From contig NC_087063.1 in the NCBI RefSeq assembly GCF_963678635.1, positions 56,862,759-56,926,758 on the forward strand: 64,000 nucleotides of DNA, read 5' to 3'. Positions 29,173 through 42,244 of this stretch are shown piece by piece. This DNA is from Symsagittifera roscoffensis. Its lineage: Eukaryota > Xenacoelomorpha > Acoela > Convolutidae. The position numbers and the translations under genes are program-made. Numbering within the stretch: the first letter of the stretch is position 1; each line of letters opens with the position of its first letter. Below the pieces are notes generated by a model. It did no database searches, was not told the DNA's origin, and worked only from the letters and a program-made list of their open reading frames with translations.

Positions 29173-29529
29173 GTTCCGATTTTAAACAGTAAATCGGGAG
29201 TTTGTTTGGGAAATATTAATTTGTCTTTGTAATTTTTTTAAAGTTACTTTCTGGTAAATTTGGTTGTATTTTTTTTATCTCTGTTTAAAATCTATTCGGT
29301 GTCTACCGGAACCTAATTTTGAAATTTGTGGAGGATGAAAGTGATCTTCAACGTGGGTATGTAAATGTAGATTGTAACATATTGATTCTTTAGTTGGTTG
29401 GCAATAACCTTGTAACAAGGATTTCGGGTAATGCGAATTTCGCTATCCAGTGTTCAAAAGGTGTTGTATATGCAAAGTAAGCATTACATTGGGGTACTGG
29501 GTTAAGTGCTACGTAGTGTGTAAATGCGT

Positions 29530-29837
29530 CGACTATGAATATTATAAATGAGTTTCCTTCGGAGGATGGTGATATTGGTCCTTCTAAATCAAATGAAACT
29601 CTGTGATTGAAATATAGACTCTGTCCTTTGAAATGTTGTTTTTTTTGCTACTTGTTTTTTTTGGTTTGGGTATGGTTTGTTTAATTGACATGTTATGCAA
29701 TCGTTGCATAATACTTTTATCCAAATTGGTGCATTTGGGAAATAAAAATTTTGTATAAAATTTGAGTATGTTTTTTCTGCTCCTGAGTGTCCTTTAGTGT
29801 GTAAAGAGTGAGATGTTTGAAAAGCTATAAGCATCAT
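29530..29837 (-). pseudogene. Integrase zinc-finger remnant, second element copy 1
   Basis: The frame 29589-29837 contains SLHTKGHSGAEKTYSNF and CNDCITCQLNKP, the HHCC finger of a gypsy integrase. The core that should follow is mostly lost through the 320-bp deletion relative to copy 2. Confidence 0.75.
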
Positions 29838-30218
29838 ACTTGAAGGTAAGCTTGGTACTCTGATATCAAGTGTTTGGTATTCTAGGATATCTGTGTTTTG
29901 TTGATAGAGGTGTTGTTAAATTTTCGGAAATATCTAAGAAGGGTTTTGTTTCCTAGTATGGTGGTATCGGCTTTAAGTGGCTTAGTTTAATATGTGTGCC
30001 AACATTTTAATTGGCTAATAACTGGGTCAAGGTTTTGATGTTTTTGTAACAATTCGTGTGATATTTTTTCTGATATTGGGAGAAAAGTGTTTTCAATTCT
30101 ACATTTGGTAGAGTTTTTTAATCTAGTGGGTCATGAAGGTTAAGTTGGTTGAATATTTTGAATCGTTATTTGGTGGGCCTGATAAAATTATTTTATCAGT
30201 GAGATTTTCTTTTTTCTA

Positions 30219-30575
30219 TTAAAGTGAATAGATCTTTGTATATAATTTTTGTTCAACTGGTTTTTTCTGTGTATTGTTTTTTATCCATGAAGAGTATGGT
30301 ATCGGTTTGAATGTAGATTTTCCTAGTAAATCTACTTCGTAGTGGTATCTTTGACAATCTAGATATAGTAGAAAATGTGGTAGATTATTTATTTGTGATT
30401 GGTCTATATCAGTTTTTACTGCATATTTGCATTTTAATCTTGGTGATGTTTCATGTTTTGCCGGGAAAAATTTTGTATTTTGTGCTATTTCAACTGTTGT
30501 TTTTCGTGTTAATAATTCAAGTGGTGTATTTCTACTGAGAGTATCGGGTAGTGCGAGGTTTTTCCTGCTGTCCAA
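30219..30575 (-). pseudogene. RNase H-integrase linker remnant, second element copy 1
   Basis: A 118-residue frame begins KNLALPDTLSRN, the conserved end of gypsy RNase H, and runs into the linker. It is nearly identical to 40819-41175. Confidence 0.7.
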
Positions 30576-30662
30576 ACTATATATAAATTTGGAAATTTCA
30601 TTAAATTTAGTTGAAATCTGTAAACTCTATGGTTTGGGTTTGATTTTTGCGTAAAAGAAAAA

Positions 30663-31316
30663 CTATTTGTTTATGGTCTGTAAATAAAGTTGTTGGATGT
30701 TTAGATCCAAGTAATAAAAACTATATTCTGTAAATGTATATATTATGGATGTGCATTCTCTCATAAGAGTAGAGAGTCTAAGTTCAGCTTGTGTGAACAG
30801 CCTAGAGTTTGCGGGTATGAAGTTCATTTTATTCGTTCCATTGTGAGGTTGTAAAAATGCTGCGCCGATGCCAAAACTTGAGGCGTCGCACATGGCATAA
30901 AATGGTTGATCGTGATCTGGAATAGTGTTTGATATTTCTTCTGCGAGAGGAATTTTTATCTCTTCCAATCATTTCTGATGTTTTGTTGTCCATTCGAAAT
31001 TAATCTGTTGTCTAAGGATGTTGTAAATTGGTAATAAGTAGAGCTGCATTTTTTATACGTATTTAATTAAGAAATTTAACATTCCAAGAAATTCTTGTAT
31101 TTTCTTCTGGTTTGAAGGTGGTTGGAGTTTTTGGATTGCATCTATGCGAGTTTTTATTGGAGTTATAGTGTTTCTTTCTATATTATGTCCAAGGAATTTC
31201 ACTCGTGTTAGAAAAAAATGTGACTTATTTGGAGCTGCTTTCATGTTTTCTTGTATTAATATGTGATAATAATTTTCTAAGACAATGAACATTTCGTCTT
31301 TTGTTTGTGATTGCAT
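30663..31316 (-). pseudogene. RT thumb and RNase H remnant, second element copy 1
   Basis: The frame 31053-31316 holds the RT connection (FLGHNIERNTITP, IQEFLGMLNFL). The frame 30663-30968 holds RNase H (YAMCDASSFGIGAAF and AELRLSTLMRECTSI). They are separated by frameshifts or stops, so the copy is dead. Confidence 0.8.
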
Positions 31317-31364
31317 AGAAACCTCGTCTAAATAAATAATTGCGTTTTTATCGAGTATTAGTGA

Positions 31365-32340
31365 TGTTCTTCCAGGGTATCTGTTTTATCTCCTCTGGAA
31401 TTAGCAGTCTGTTCCTTAGCTTTCTGGTTTTGGAAATTTGTAACGAGAAGTAGCTAAATGCGCGCCTAGTTTTTAAATGCTCGCCTAGATTTGAATGGTC
31501 AGACCTGTAAACGCCATTTTTCATGACGGCGCGCATATCAACTTGTGTTTTGAGTGTGGTCTGATTGTCATACCGCAACCCGGGCCGAGATCCCGCTCAA
31601 AAACAGCTCAAGATATGAGCGGTTTGAGCGGTTTTCCAGCTAGATTTGAGAGGTTTGAGCGGTTTGGGCGTTTTTTTTTTGGATAAACCGCTCGAAACCG
31701 TTCAAATCTTGCGCGGTTTTTGAGCGTTTTTTTTTTTAGTAAACCCGTTCAAAAACCGCTCAAACTGCCCATTTTGAAGCAAGATTTTGAGCGTAACTGT
31801 CTAAAAAAACGGCTCAAACTGCTTTAATTTTGCTTCGAATTATGTTAAAAAAATTCCAAATCGGGAACGTATGCTGCTTCAATAATACCGAATCCGAACG
31901 GCTTGGTAAACCATAAAGATAAGTGAGAGCTCAAATAAGAATCACTTGTTGGTAAACTCTTATTTTAATCTTCTGATCGAATAGCACAGTGTAATGACTT
32001 CATATGCGTACAAGGTCAACCCACCAACGTTAATTGCTCAACGTATTCAGCTTATATTTTAGGAACCCTTATGTTATAGGACCCCGTAGGACCGGAGTTT
32101 CAAAGTCCCTGTGGGACTATGTTTGAGTTTTAGAGTCCCCCCATGGTACTAAATGGTTCCATTCTAATGAGGTCGCGTCTTTGTTTGCAGGTTTTGTTTC
32201 CTCATGTTCGTCTTCTTTTTGTTATTTTTTGTGATGTTCTTCCAGGGTATATATTTTATCTCCTCTGGAATTAGCAGTCTGTTCCTTAGCTTTCTGGTTT
32301 TGGATATTTGTAAGGAGGAGTAGCTAAAGGCTCTCCTAGT
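31365..32340. repeat. Segment A, unit 2, including the empty-site relative
   Basis: A short end of one A (31365-31490) joins directly to another A, skipping B and C. Positions 31440-31500 match both flanks of the young element (GCGCGCCTAGTTTTTAAATGCTCGCCTAGATTTG) and so represent the uninterrupted target. The fold-back region lies at about 31600-31850. No gene is supported. Confidence 0.75.
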
Positions 32341-33775
32341 TTTCACACCTGTACTTTGTGGTTGCTGAGGTTGTAGGAATTAGGGTAATCGTAGGTTCAG
32401 CGACTCTTCTTTTGATCACTACTTCGTCCTCCGACTATTTGTGGAGATTATGGAGATCATGCATAACTTCCGCCGGAAGTCGTGGATAAATCAATTTTTT
32501 TACGATCTAAGCATGCGTGTTTGACGTTTTCCCAAGAGTATTTGGTTTCTGTCCCATGTATTCTTCAAATGATCTTTTTTGTTACTCCGTGCGGATTTAT
32601 GCGCAGCGTTTTTATGATTTCTGCTACACCTGAAGCTGATTTGAAAGGTGTGTTAAATTTGCCTATTCTCATGACCTCCAATCTAGTTGTACTTCTTACT
32701 TCTTCGTTTAGGTTCAGCTACTGGCTCCCGTTGGAAGTAAAGTTTTTTCCTATCACCGGTTTCAACTTTTTACCTTGTTTTGTACCTTGTCGGAATCCCT
32801 GTGCCATTTGCACAATTGAGCGGATGTGGGGAAACCAGATGCTCTGGCATAAATTTAGCATGGCCGCCGATCCGGAGTGAGAAGGATGTAGACTGTCAAG
32901 CTTAATAGACACTCGTCCTGCACGTGTAGTCGTTTTCTGATGTTATACCAGTATTGTCCAAAGAACAATTTTAGGGCTTCCCAGTCTCTCTTTTTGACAA
33001 AGTTTAGCAGTGGACGCATAAATCTGTCTTTTCTGGTCGTGGCTGCAATGAAATTAAATCCCAGCTTTATCTGTAGATTCTTTCTGTATAATGTGTGTCT
33101 TCTCCTAATTCGGTATTGGTCTCTTGATTGACGGTTGCTTCTACTCCCATCATTTCGTGACCTGTCTCTAATTGTGTTTGCTGCTGTGCTTCGCTAGCCT
33201 ATGTTGTCGTCATTGGTCATTGTGGGCTGTTCCACATTTGGGTGCATTTCTTCTTGTCCGAAATGTGTTGGGTCCCTGCAGCTTACATAACTCATATATT
33301 TCGTGCACCTCGATTGATAGTTCTGTTTAGATTTTTGAGTCTTGGTTTTTATTTCTCTTTGTGTTGTTGATTGCGAATTAATTATTTCCGTTTGCGGTGC
33401 GCTATCTTTCTCGTTATCTTTCCGTTTCGTGTCCATGGCCGTTTCTTGTTCAGTATCCGTTTCTTATGGGGTTTTTTCACTAAATACAATTTTCGGAAAA
33501 AAACTTCTTGTTTTTTTTTTCAGTTGACTTTGTGGTTGCTTCTCTGGAGTTCTTGCTTTTTTCTGGTGTCGATGTACCTTTGCGTTTTTTATTGGTGTTT
33601 TTTATCCACCATTTGGATGCGTTCGTCTTTGTTGTTCGTCTCCTGTGCCAGCGAGGGTCTGAGAGACTTTCCTCCCGGTGTGCTTCGCCTTGCCATTACT
33701 CGGTTTTATGTTCTCCCCTGCTCCGGTCGGTGCTCTTCTCGCCTTCTAGTATGAATTCACCTTCGAGTTCTTTGT
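32341..33775 (-). pseudogene. Segment B, unit 2: gypsy pol fossil
   Basis: It has the same order as unit 1 and is very similar to unit 3, including the missing integrase core. The zinc-finger frame is at 32718-32912 and the linker frame at 33194-33436. Confidence 0.75.
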
Positions 33776-34635
33776 AATTGTTTCTCGAATCCAGCAATCC
33801 AAAGGGAAAATAAAAGCCGAAACGCAGATACAAAAACTTGCGAGTTATTTTTTCCTGCGAGTTGTCGCGGTAACCTGCGGCACAGAAAGTTTGGTCGAAA
33901 ATGTGCTTACCATGATTTGGGAGAGCTCGGAAAATCAAACTAGCCATCCAGTAAACCTCTTTAAAATTTCAAAAAAAAAATAGATCCACGCGTGCGAACA
34001 AGGCAGCTGTTTTTGGAAAAAAAAAACGGAATATTGTAACGAAGTTTTATGCACCAGTATAAATTATTTTCTTGATTTAATTCTCAACTTCGTTTCGGAA
34101 GTGAAAACGAATCCAAATGAGTTTAGTTTCCGAGACTTTTACTCAAACATAGCGTGCGGCTTCCGTAATTTAAAAAACTCAAATAAGTAATAAATTGGCT
34201 GTTCCCACGTTCGGCCAAAGTACCGAAACATCTTATCGTCACAAAACTACTTTAATTTATAAACTACGTTAATTTATTCGTTTTAATTATTCATTCTCTC
34301 GATCATGAAGAAATCCCGAAAAAAAGCAAACAGATTTATCAAGCAGACTCAATTTTTTAATCAAACGAGTCGATAATTTCGAATTTAATTTACGACTCCA
34401 ATTTTCACGAAATAGATTGATGTATAGTGACGATTCTGCAGATGATAGTGATGAGACTAAAAATTCAAGGGCGATTGAAGCAAGTTTAATCAAAAATTAT
34501 CCAACACCGAGTTTGCCGAGAAATTATTTACAAAACAAAGGCTATATTTTTTGAAATGGTTCACCAATTAAAAATCAAAACCAAAACCAAGTTTCACAGA
34601 AAAAAAGAGCGACTGAAAAATGTTCAATTTGAATA
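33776..34635 (+). pseudogene. Segment C, unit 2: RING-finger fragment
   Basis: The MKKSRKK start (about 34305) is followed at once by a frameshift in the A-run. The acidic and RING-proximal parts remain recognisable, but stops interrupt them. It is nearly identical to unit 3. Confidence 0.5.
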
Positions 34636-35475
34636 GTCAGACCTGTAAACGCCCCTTTTCATGACGGCGCGCATACCAACTTGTTGTTTTGAGTTTGGTC
34701 TGATTGTCATACCGCAACCCGGGCCGAGATCCCGCTCAATAACAGCTCAAGATATGAGCGGTTTGAGCGGTTTTCCAGCTAGATTTGAGAGGTTTGAGCG
34801 GTTTGGGCGTTTTTTTTTTGGATAAACCGCTCGAAACCGTTCAAATCTTGCGCGGTTTTTGAGCGTTTTTTTTTAGTAAACCCGTTCGAAAACCGCTCAA
34901 ACTGCCCATTTTGAAGCAAGATTTTGAGCGTAACTGTCTAAAAAAACGGCTCAAACTGCTTTAATTTTGCTTCGAATTATGTAAAAAAAATTCCAAATCG
35001 GGAACGTATGCTGCTTCAATAATACCGAATCCGAACGGCTTGGTAAACCATAAAGATAAGTGAGAGCTCAAAAAGAATCAATTGTTGGTAAACTCTTATT
35101 TTAATCTTCTGATCGAATAGCACAGTGTAATGACTTCATATGCGTACAAGGTCAACCCACCAACGTTAATTGCTCAACGTATTCAGCTTATATTTTAGGA
35201 ACCCTTATGTTTTAGGACCCCGTAGGACCGGAGTTTCAAAGTCCCTGTGGGACTATGTTTGAGTTTTAGAGTCCCCCCATGGTACTAAATGGTTCCATTC
35301 TAATGAGGTCGCGTCTTTGTTTGCAGGTTTTGTTTCCTCATGTTCGTCTTCTTTTTGTTATTTTTTGTGATGTTCTTCCAGGGTATATATTTTATCTCCT
35401 CTGGAATTAGCAGTCTGTTCCTTAGCTTTCTGGTTTTGGATATTTGTAAGGAGGAGTAGCTAAAGGCTCTCCTAG
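34636..35475. repeat. Segment A, unit 2b
   Basis: The fold-back region (about 34735-34970) and conserved flank are present. No gene is supported. Confidence 0.7.
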
Positions 35476-36905
35476 TTTTCACACCTGTATTTTGTGGTTG
35501 CTGAGGTTGTAGGAATTAGGGTAATCGTAGGTTCAGCGACTCTTCTTTTGATCACTACTTCGTCCTCCGACTATTTGTGGATATTATGGAGATCATGCAT
35601 AACTTCCGCCGGAAGTCGTGGGTAAATCAATTTTTTTACGATCTAAGCATGCGTGTTTGACGTTTTCCCAAGAGTATTTGGTTTCTGTCCCATGTATTCT
35701 TCAAATGATCTTTTTTGTTACTCCGTGCGGATTTATGCGCAGCGTTTTTATGATTTCTGCTACACCTGAAGCTGATTTGAAAGGTGTGTTAAATTTGCCT
35801 ATTCTCATGACCTCCAATCTAGTTGTACTTCTTACTTCTTCGTTTAGGTTCAGCTACTGGCTCCCGTTGGAAGTAAAGTTTTTTCCTATCACCGGTTTCA
35901 ACTTTTTACCTTGTTTTGTACCTTGTCGGAATCCCTGTGCCATTTGCACAATTGAGCGGATGTGGGGAAACCAGATGCTCTGGCATAAATTTAGCATGGC
36001 CGCCAATCCGGAGTGAGAAGGATGTAGACTGTCAAGCTTAATAGACACTCGTCCTGCACGTGTAGTCGTTTTCTGATGTTATACCAGTATTGTCCAAAGA
36101 ACAATTTTAGGGCTTCCCAGTCTCTCTTTTTGACAAAGTTTAGCAGTGGACGCATAAATCTGTCTTTTCTGGTCGTGGCTGCAATGAAATTAAATCCCAG
36201 CTTTATCTGTAGATTCTTTCTGTATAATGTGTGTCTTCCTCTAATTCGGTATTTGTCTCTTGATTGACGGTTGCTTCTACTCCCATCATTTCGTGACCTG
36301 TCTCTAATTGTGTTTGCTGCTGTGCTTCGCTAGCCTATGTTGTCGTCATTGGTCATTGTGGGCTGTTCCACATTTGAGTGCATTTCTTCTTGTCCGAAAT
36401 GTGTTGGGTCCCTGCAGCTTACATAACTCATATATTTCGTGCACCTCGATTGATAGTTCTGTTTAGATTTTTGAGTCTTGGTTTTTATTTCTCTTTGTGT
36501 TGTTGATTGCGAATTAATTATTTCCGTTTGCGGTGCGCTATCTTTCTCGTTATCTTTCCGTTTCGTGTCCATGGCCGTTTCTTGTTCAGTATCCGTTTCT
36601 TATGGGGTTTTTTCACTAAATACAATTTTCGGAAAAAAACTTCTTGTTTTTTTTTCAGTTGACTTTGTGGTTGCTTCTCTGGAGTTCTTGCTTTTTTCTG
36701 GTGTCGATGTACCTTTGCGTTTTTTATTGGTGTTTTTTATCCACCATTTGGATGCGTTCGTCTTTGTTGTTCGTCTCCTGTGCCAGCGAGGGTCTGAGAG
36801 ACTTTCCTCCCGGTGTGCTTCGCCTTGCCATTACTCGGTTTTATGTTCTCCCCTGCTCCGGTCGGTGCTCTTCTCGCCTTCTAGTATGAATTCACCTTCG
36901 AGTTC
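35476..36905 (-). pseudogene. Segment B, unit 3: gypsy pol fossil
   Basis: This is almost the same as unit 2 (3136 bp upstream), which indicates a recent tandem duplication. The zinc-finger frame is at 35854-36048 and the linker frame at 36330-36572. The core deletion is shared. Confidence 0.75.
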
Positions 36906-37770
36906 TTTGTAATTGTTTCTCGAATCCAGCAATCCAAAGGGAAAATAAAAGCCGAAACGCAGATACAAAAACTTGCGAGTTATTTTTTCCTGCGAGTTGT
37001 CGCGGTAACCTGCGGCACAGAAAGTTTGGTCGAAAATGTGCTTACCATGATTTGGGAGAGCTCGGAAAATCAAACTAGCCATCCAGTAAACCTCTTTAAA
37101 ATTTCAAAAAAAAAATAGATCCACGCGTGCGAACAAGGCAGCTGTTTTTGGAAAAAAAAAACGGAATATTGTAACGAAGTTTTATGCACCAGTATAAATT
37201 ATTTTCTTGATTTAATTCTCAACTTCGTTTCGGAAGTGAAAACGAATCCAAATGAGTTTAGTTTCCGAGACTTTTACTCAAACATAGCGTGCGGCTTCCG
37301 TAATTTAAAAAACTCAAATAAGTAATAAATTGGCTGTTCCCACGTTCGGCCAAAGTACCGAAACATCTTATCGTCACAAAACTACTTTAATTTATAAACT
37401 ACGTTAATTTATTCGTTTTAATTATTCATTCTCTCGATCATGAAGAAATCCCGAAAAAAAGCAAACAGATTTATCAAGCAGACTCAATTTTTTAATCAAA
37501 CGAGCCGATAATTTCGAATTTAATTTACGACTCCAATTTTCACGAAATAGATTGATGTATAGTGACGATTCTGCAGATGATAGTGATGAGACTAAAAATT
37601 CAAGGGCGATTGAAGCAAGTTTAATCAAAAATTATCCAACACCGAGTTTGCCGAGAAATTATTTACAAAACAAAGGCTATATTTTTTGAAATGGTTCACC
37701 AATTAAAAATCAAAACCAAAACCAAGTTTCACAGAAAAAAAGAGCGACTGAAAAATGTTCAATTTGAATA
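36906..37770 (+). pseudogene. Segment C, unit 3: RING-finger fragment
   Basis: It shares the frameshift of unit 2 after the MKKSRKK start (about 37440). It is broken and has no intact frame. Confidence 0.5.
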
Positions 37771-38240
37771 GTCAGACCTGTAAACGCCCCTTTTCATGAC
37801 GGCGCGCATACCAACTTGTTGTTTTGAGTTTGGTCTGATTGTCATACCGCAACCCGGGTCGAGATCCCGCTCAAAAACAGCTCAAGATATGAGCGGTTTG
37901 AGCGGTTTTTCAGCAAAATTTGAGAGGTTTGAGCGGTTTGGGCGATTTTTTTTTGGATAAACCGCTTGAAACCGTTCAAATCTTGCGCGGTTTTTGAGCG
38001 TTTTTTTTTAGTAAAACCGTTCAAAAACCGCTCAAACTGCCCATTTTGAAGCAAGATTTTGAGCGTAACTGTCTAAAAAACGGCTCAAACCGCTCAAATT
38101 TTGCTTCAAATTATGTAAAAAATCTCAGCTCGGGAACGTATGCTGCTTCAATAATACCGAATCAGAACGGATTGGTAAACCATAAAGATAAGTGAGAGCT
38201 CAAATAAGATCAAGTTGTTGGTAAACTCTTATTTTCATCT
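37771..38240. repeat. Segment A, unit 3, truncated by the second element
   Basis: The fold-back region (about 37865-38100) and the beginning of the flank are present. It stops at the same CTTATTTTCATCTTCTGA junction as at 27980. Confidence 0.7.
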
Positions 38241-39911
38241 TCTGAAAAAATTGGAAAGAATTGAAAAAAAGAAAGTATATTATGAAAATTATGAGAATGA
38301 AGCATTTGAAAAATCGATTTCTTCATCGAATTATTTTTTTTTGAGGCTAAATTCAAGTGTGGTCGGAATATTTATTGGTTTTTTGACAAGTGGGTTGGAT
38401 TTTGGCAATTTTTGAGAAAGGAAAGTTTGGAGGGCTCTTAAGAGTCTTTCTGGTTTTGTTATTATTTATGAGATGATTCGGGGGTATCGAAGAGATATTC
38501 GTACTTTAAACTAAATGATCATGTCCATTTCGTTCTTTAGGCTAATTTATTATATTTCCTGAGGGTTTTTGAGGTCTAAGTTGGGACGATATTGTTGATC
38601 TTTTGTACTGCTTGATAGGGGAGGGTTGTAATATTAAAACTTTGTTTATTTCAGGTATCAATGTTTAGCGGTTAGCTTATTTTTGACCTGGAGGTCCTTT
38701 AGTTATAGTTAGAGGTTGGCTTGAGGGTGATTGTTTGTCGGCTAAAGAAGTCGTGTTAAAAATGAGGTAATGATTCGGAAAGGATTCTGATTGGCTGAAA
38801 TTGAACTAGTTTGTTCAAGTGTTTTCAGCATGAATTATAAGAAACGTTTGGTCCATTAAAATATATTCTAGAGGTGAAAAAATTAAATAATGTAAAGCGG
38901 TTTCTGAAATTCAATTTTCTTCAATATTTTAGGATGCGGGATGAATGTTTTGTAACCTTTTCGTGGCTGATTACGAAGTCGCGATGATTGTCTATGTGGA
39001 GAATTTTCTTTTTGATCTTGAGGTATAATTTTTTCTTCTAATTTTTGTTTTTTTTTCTGTTTGAGGTATTTTTTTATTGTCTACGTTTTTTGATATTTGT
39101 TTCGGAAATTCTTTGTCCTTTTTATCTAACTGTTTTTCGATGGAGTGCATATCAGTGCTTAAAGTTTAATTTTGTTCTGAGCTATTTTGAATAACTTTAA
39201 GTCCTGTAAAATAATATAATTGAGTAAGTTCTCGAAGGGCGTACTCTTTCGGGTAAAAAGGTAAAAGGTTGTTTCGATGTTAAACGATTTCTTTTTTGTT
39301 TAAATATAGAAGTTTTTGGAGTGGTTGTAATTTTTTAGAAATTCTTTTTATGTTGCAAAATTTGGAATTAAAACAGATGTTTTCTGAGTGGTTGTAATTT
39401 TTTAGAAATCCTTTTTGTGTTGTAAAATTTGGAATTAAAACAGATGTTCCGATTTCTAAATTTGTACCTGGGGTAAATCGGGAGTTTGTTTGGGAAATAT
39501 TAATTTGTCTTTGTAATTTTTTTTAAGTTACTTTCTGGTAAATTTGGTTGTTTTTTTTATCTCTGTTTAAAATCTATTTGGTGTCTACCGGAACCTAATT
39601 TTGAAATTTGTGGATGATGAAAGTGATCTTCAACGTGGGTATGTAAATGTAGATTGTAACATATTGATTCTTTAGTTGGTTGGCAATAACCTTGTGCATT
39701 TTTTGAAGTAATGCTGTGAACATCATCGGTTTCCGTGGTTTTTGGTTGAAAACCATTTCATAGGGTGATAAACCTAAGGTTGTTGTGATTTGTGAATTAT
39801 AAGTCGTAGGAATACTTTTATATCTGCTGACTATTCAGTATATCGGGTATCATTTCCATTAATGATACATCCGAGGTATTCTTGTAGTGAACGGTTCATG
39901 CCTTTGAGTAA

Positions 39912-40438
39912 TCAATTAGTCCAAGGTGCTTGAGATGTACGTGGTTTGTGTTTAATGTTATATAAGTGGCATAGTGTAAGGATGTCGTTTTTTATGAATT
40001 CAGTGCCATTGTCTGTAACAAGGATTTCGGGTAATGCGAATTTTGCTATCCAGTGTTCAAAAGGTGTTGTATATGCAAAGTAAGCATTACATTGGGGTAC
40101 TGGGTTAAGTGCTACGTAGTGTGTAAATGCGTCGACTATGAACATTATAAATGAGTTTCCTTCGGAGGATGGTGATATTGGTCCTTCTAAATCAAATGAA
40201 ACTCTGTGATTGAAATATAGACTCTGTCCTTTGAAATGTTGTTTTTTTGCTACTTGTTTTTTTGGTTTGGATATGGTTTGTTTAATTGACATGTTATGCA
40301 ATCGTTGCATAATACTTTTATCCAAATTCGTGCATTTGGGAAATAAAAATTTTGTATAAAATTTGAGTATAATTTTTCTGCTCCTGAGTGTCCTTTAGTG
40401 TGTAAAGAGTGAGATGTTTGAAAAGCTATAAGCATCAT
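39912..40438 (-). pseudogene. Integrase remnant, second element copy 2
   Basis: The zinc-finger frame (40250-40438, HTKGHSGAEKLYSNF, CNDCITCQLNKP) overlaps a core frame (39912-40325). The core has FDLEGP, FIMFIVDAFTHY and LVTDNGTEF, giving the two Asp of D-D-E. The core frame stops at APWTN. The Glu-containing stretch lies beyond, behind an in-frame stop (MNRSLQEYL), so it is inactive. Confidence 0.8.
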
Positions 40439-40818
40439 ACTTGAAGATAAGCTTGGTACTCTGATATCAAGTGTTTGGTATTCTAGGATATCTGTGTTTT
40501 GTTGATAGAGGTGTTGTTAATTTTTCGGAAATATCTAAGAAGGGTTTTGTTTCCTAGTATGGTGGTATCGGCTTTAAGTGGCTTAGTTTTATATGTGTGC
40601 CAACATTTTAATTGCTAATAACTGGGTCAAGATTTTGATGTTTTTGTAACAATTCGAGTTATATTTTTTCTGATATTGGGAGAAAAGTGTTTTCAATTCT
40701 ACATTTGGTAGAGTTTTTTTATCTAGTGGGTCATGAAGGTTAAGTTGATTGTATATTTTGAATCGTTATTTGGTGGGCCTGATAAAATTATTTTATCAGT
40801 GAGGTTTTCTTTTTTCTA

Positions 40819-41175
40819 TTAAAGTGAATAGATCTTTTTATATAATTTTTGTTCAACTGGTTTTTGCTGTGTATTGTTTTTTATCCATGAAGAGTATGGT
40901 ATCGGTTTGAATGTAGATTTTCCTAGTAAATCTACTTCGTAGTGGTATCTTTGACGATCTAGATAGAGTAGAAAATGTGGTAGATTATTTATTTGTGATT
41001 GGTCTATATCAGTTTTTACTGCATATTTGCATTGTAATCTTGGTGATGTTTCATGTTTTGCCGTGAAAAATTTTGTATTTTGTGCTATTTCAACTGTTGT
41101 TTTTCGTGTTAATAATTCAGGTGGTGTATTTCTACTGAGAGTATCGGGTAGTGCGAGGTTTTTCCTGCTGTCCAA
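40819..41175 (-). pseudogene. RNase H-integrase linker, second element copy 2
   Basis: A 118-residue frame starts with the RNase H end motif LALPDTLSRN and continues into the spacer ahead of integrase. It matches copy 1. Confidence 0.7.
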
Positions 41176-41262
41176 ACTATATATAAATTTGGAAATTTCA
41201 TTGAATTTAGTTGAAATCTGTAAACTCTATGGTTTGGGTGTGATTTTTGCGTAAAAGAAAAA

Positions 41263-42244
41263 CTATTTGTTTGTGGTCTGTAAATAAAGTTGTTGGATGT
41301 TTAAATCCAAGTAATAAAAACTATATTCTGTAAATGTATATATTATGGATGTGCATTCTCTCATAAGAGTAGAGAGTCTAAGTTCAGCTTGTGTGAACAG
41401 CCTAGAGTTTGCGGATATGAAGTTCATTTTATTCGTTCCATTGTGAGATTGTAAAAATGCTGCGCCGATGACAAAACTTGAGGCGTCGCACATGGCATAA
41501 AATGCTTGATCGTGATCTGGAATAGTGTTTGATATTTCTTCTGCGAGAGGAATTTTTATCTCTTCCAATCATTTCTGATGTTTTGTTGTCCATTCGAAAT
41601 TAATCTGTTGTCTAAGTTTTTATTGGAGTTATAGTGTTTCTTTCTATATTATGTCCACGGAATTTCACTCGTGTTAGAAAAAAATGTAATTTATCTGGAG
41701 CTGCTTTCATGTTTTCTTGTATTAATATGTGATGATAATTTTCTAAGACAATGAACATTTCGTCTTTTGTTTGTGATTGCATAGAAACATCGTCTAAATA
41801 TATAATTGCGTTTTTATCGAGTATTAGTGGTCTTAAAATTTTACTCATAAATGCTGAAAATGCTGCTGGTCCTATGGAAATTCCATAGAATAATCTGTTG
41901 AATTTGTATTGTTGATTTCCAATAACGAATTGCGTTAATCGTCTTAATTGTTTATCTAACGGCATTTGATTATATGCATTATTCATGTCTGCTGGTGTGA
42001 AATATTTACCGTTTATTTTTTAGCGAATTAATTGAACTCGTTCGATAGGCCAATTACATTTAGATTCATCAATTAGTGAATTGAGGTATCTTGCATCTAG
42101 AACGATTTTTAATGATTCTCGTTTTGCTAAACTGATACCGGGGTTTATGAATGTGTTACCTTTTGGCTGTTCTTCTTTATTTAATGGAGAGATGATTTCA
42201 TACTGTTCTAGTATTTCAAGTAATCGGTTGACTTTGTCTTGCAA
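41263..42244 (-). pseudogene. Reverse transcriptase and RNase H remnant, second element copy 2
   Basis: The RT N-terminus is at 42020-42244 (QDKVNRLLEILEQYEIISP, LKIVLDARYLNS). The palm is at 41612-41986 (QFVIGNQQYKFNRL, GISIGPAAFSAFM, IIYLDDV). RNase H is at 41263-41568 (MCDASSF, AELRLSTLMREC). The catalytic YLDD is present, but stops and a deletion of about 135 bp in the connection separate the parts. Confidence 0.85.

Larger units (their letters stand above)
27981..31364 (-). mobile_element. Decayed second gypsy element, copy 1 (3.4 kb remnant)
   Basis: It is collinear with 38241-41820 and codes on the minus strand for remains of integrase, RNase H and RT. No LTR can be recognised. It ends abruptly at ATCGAGTATTAG, in the middle of RT, where segment A resumes at GTGATGTTCTTCC. 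About 235 bp of segment A are missing, so the right end is a deletion junction and not a transposon end. It lacks about 320 bp present in copy 2 (39695-40013) and keeps about 135 bp (31017-31150) that copy 2 lost. Confidence 0.8.
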
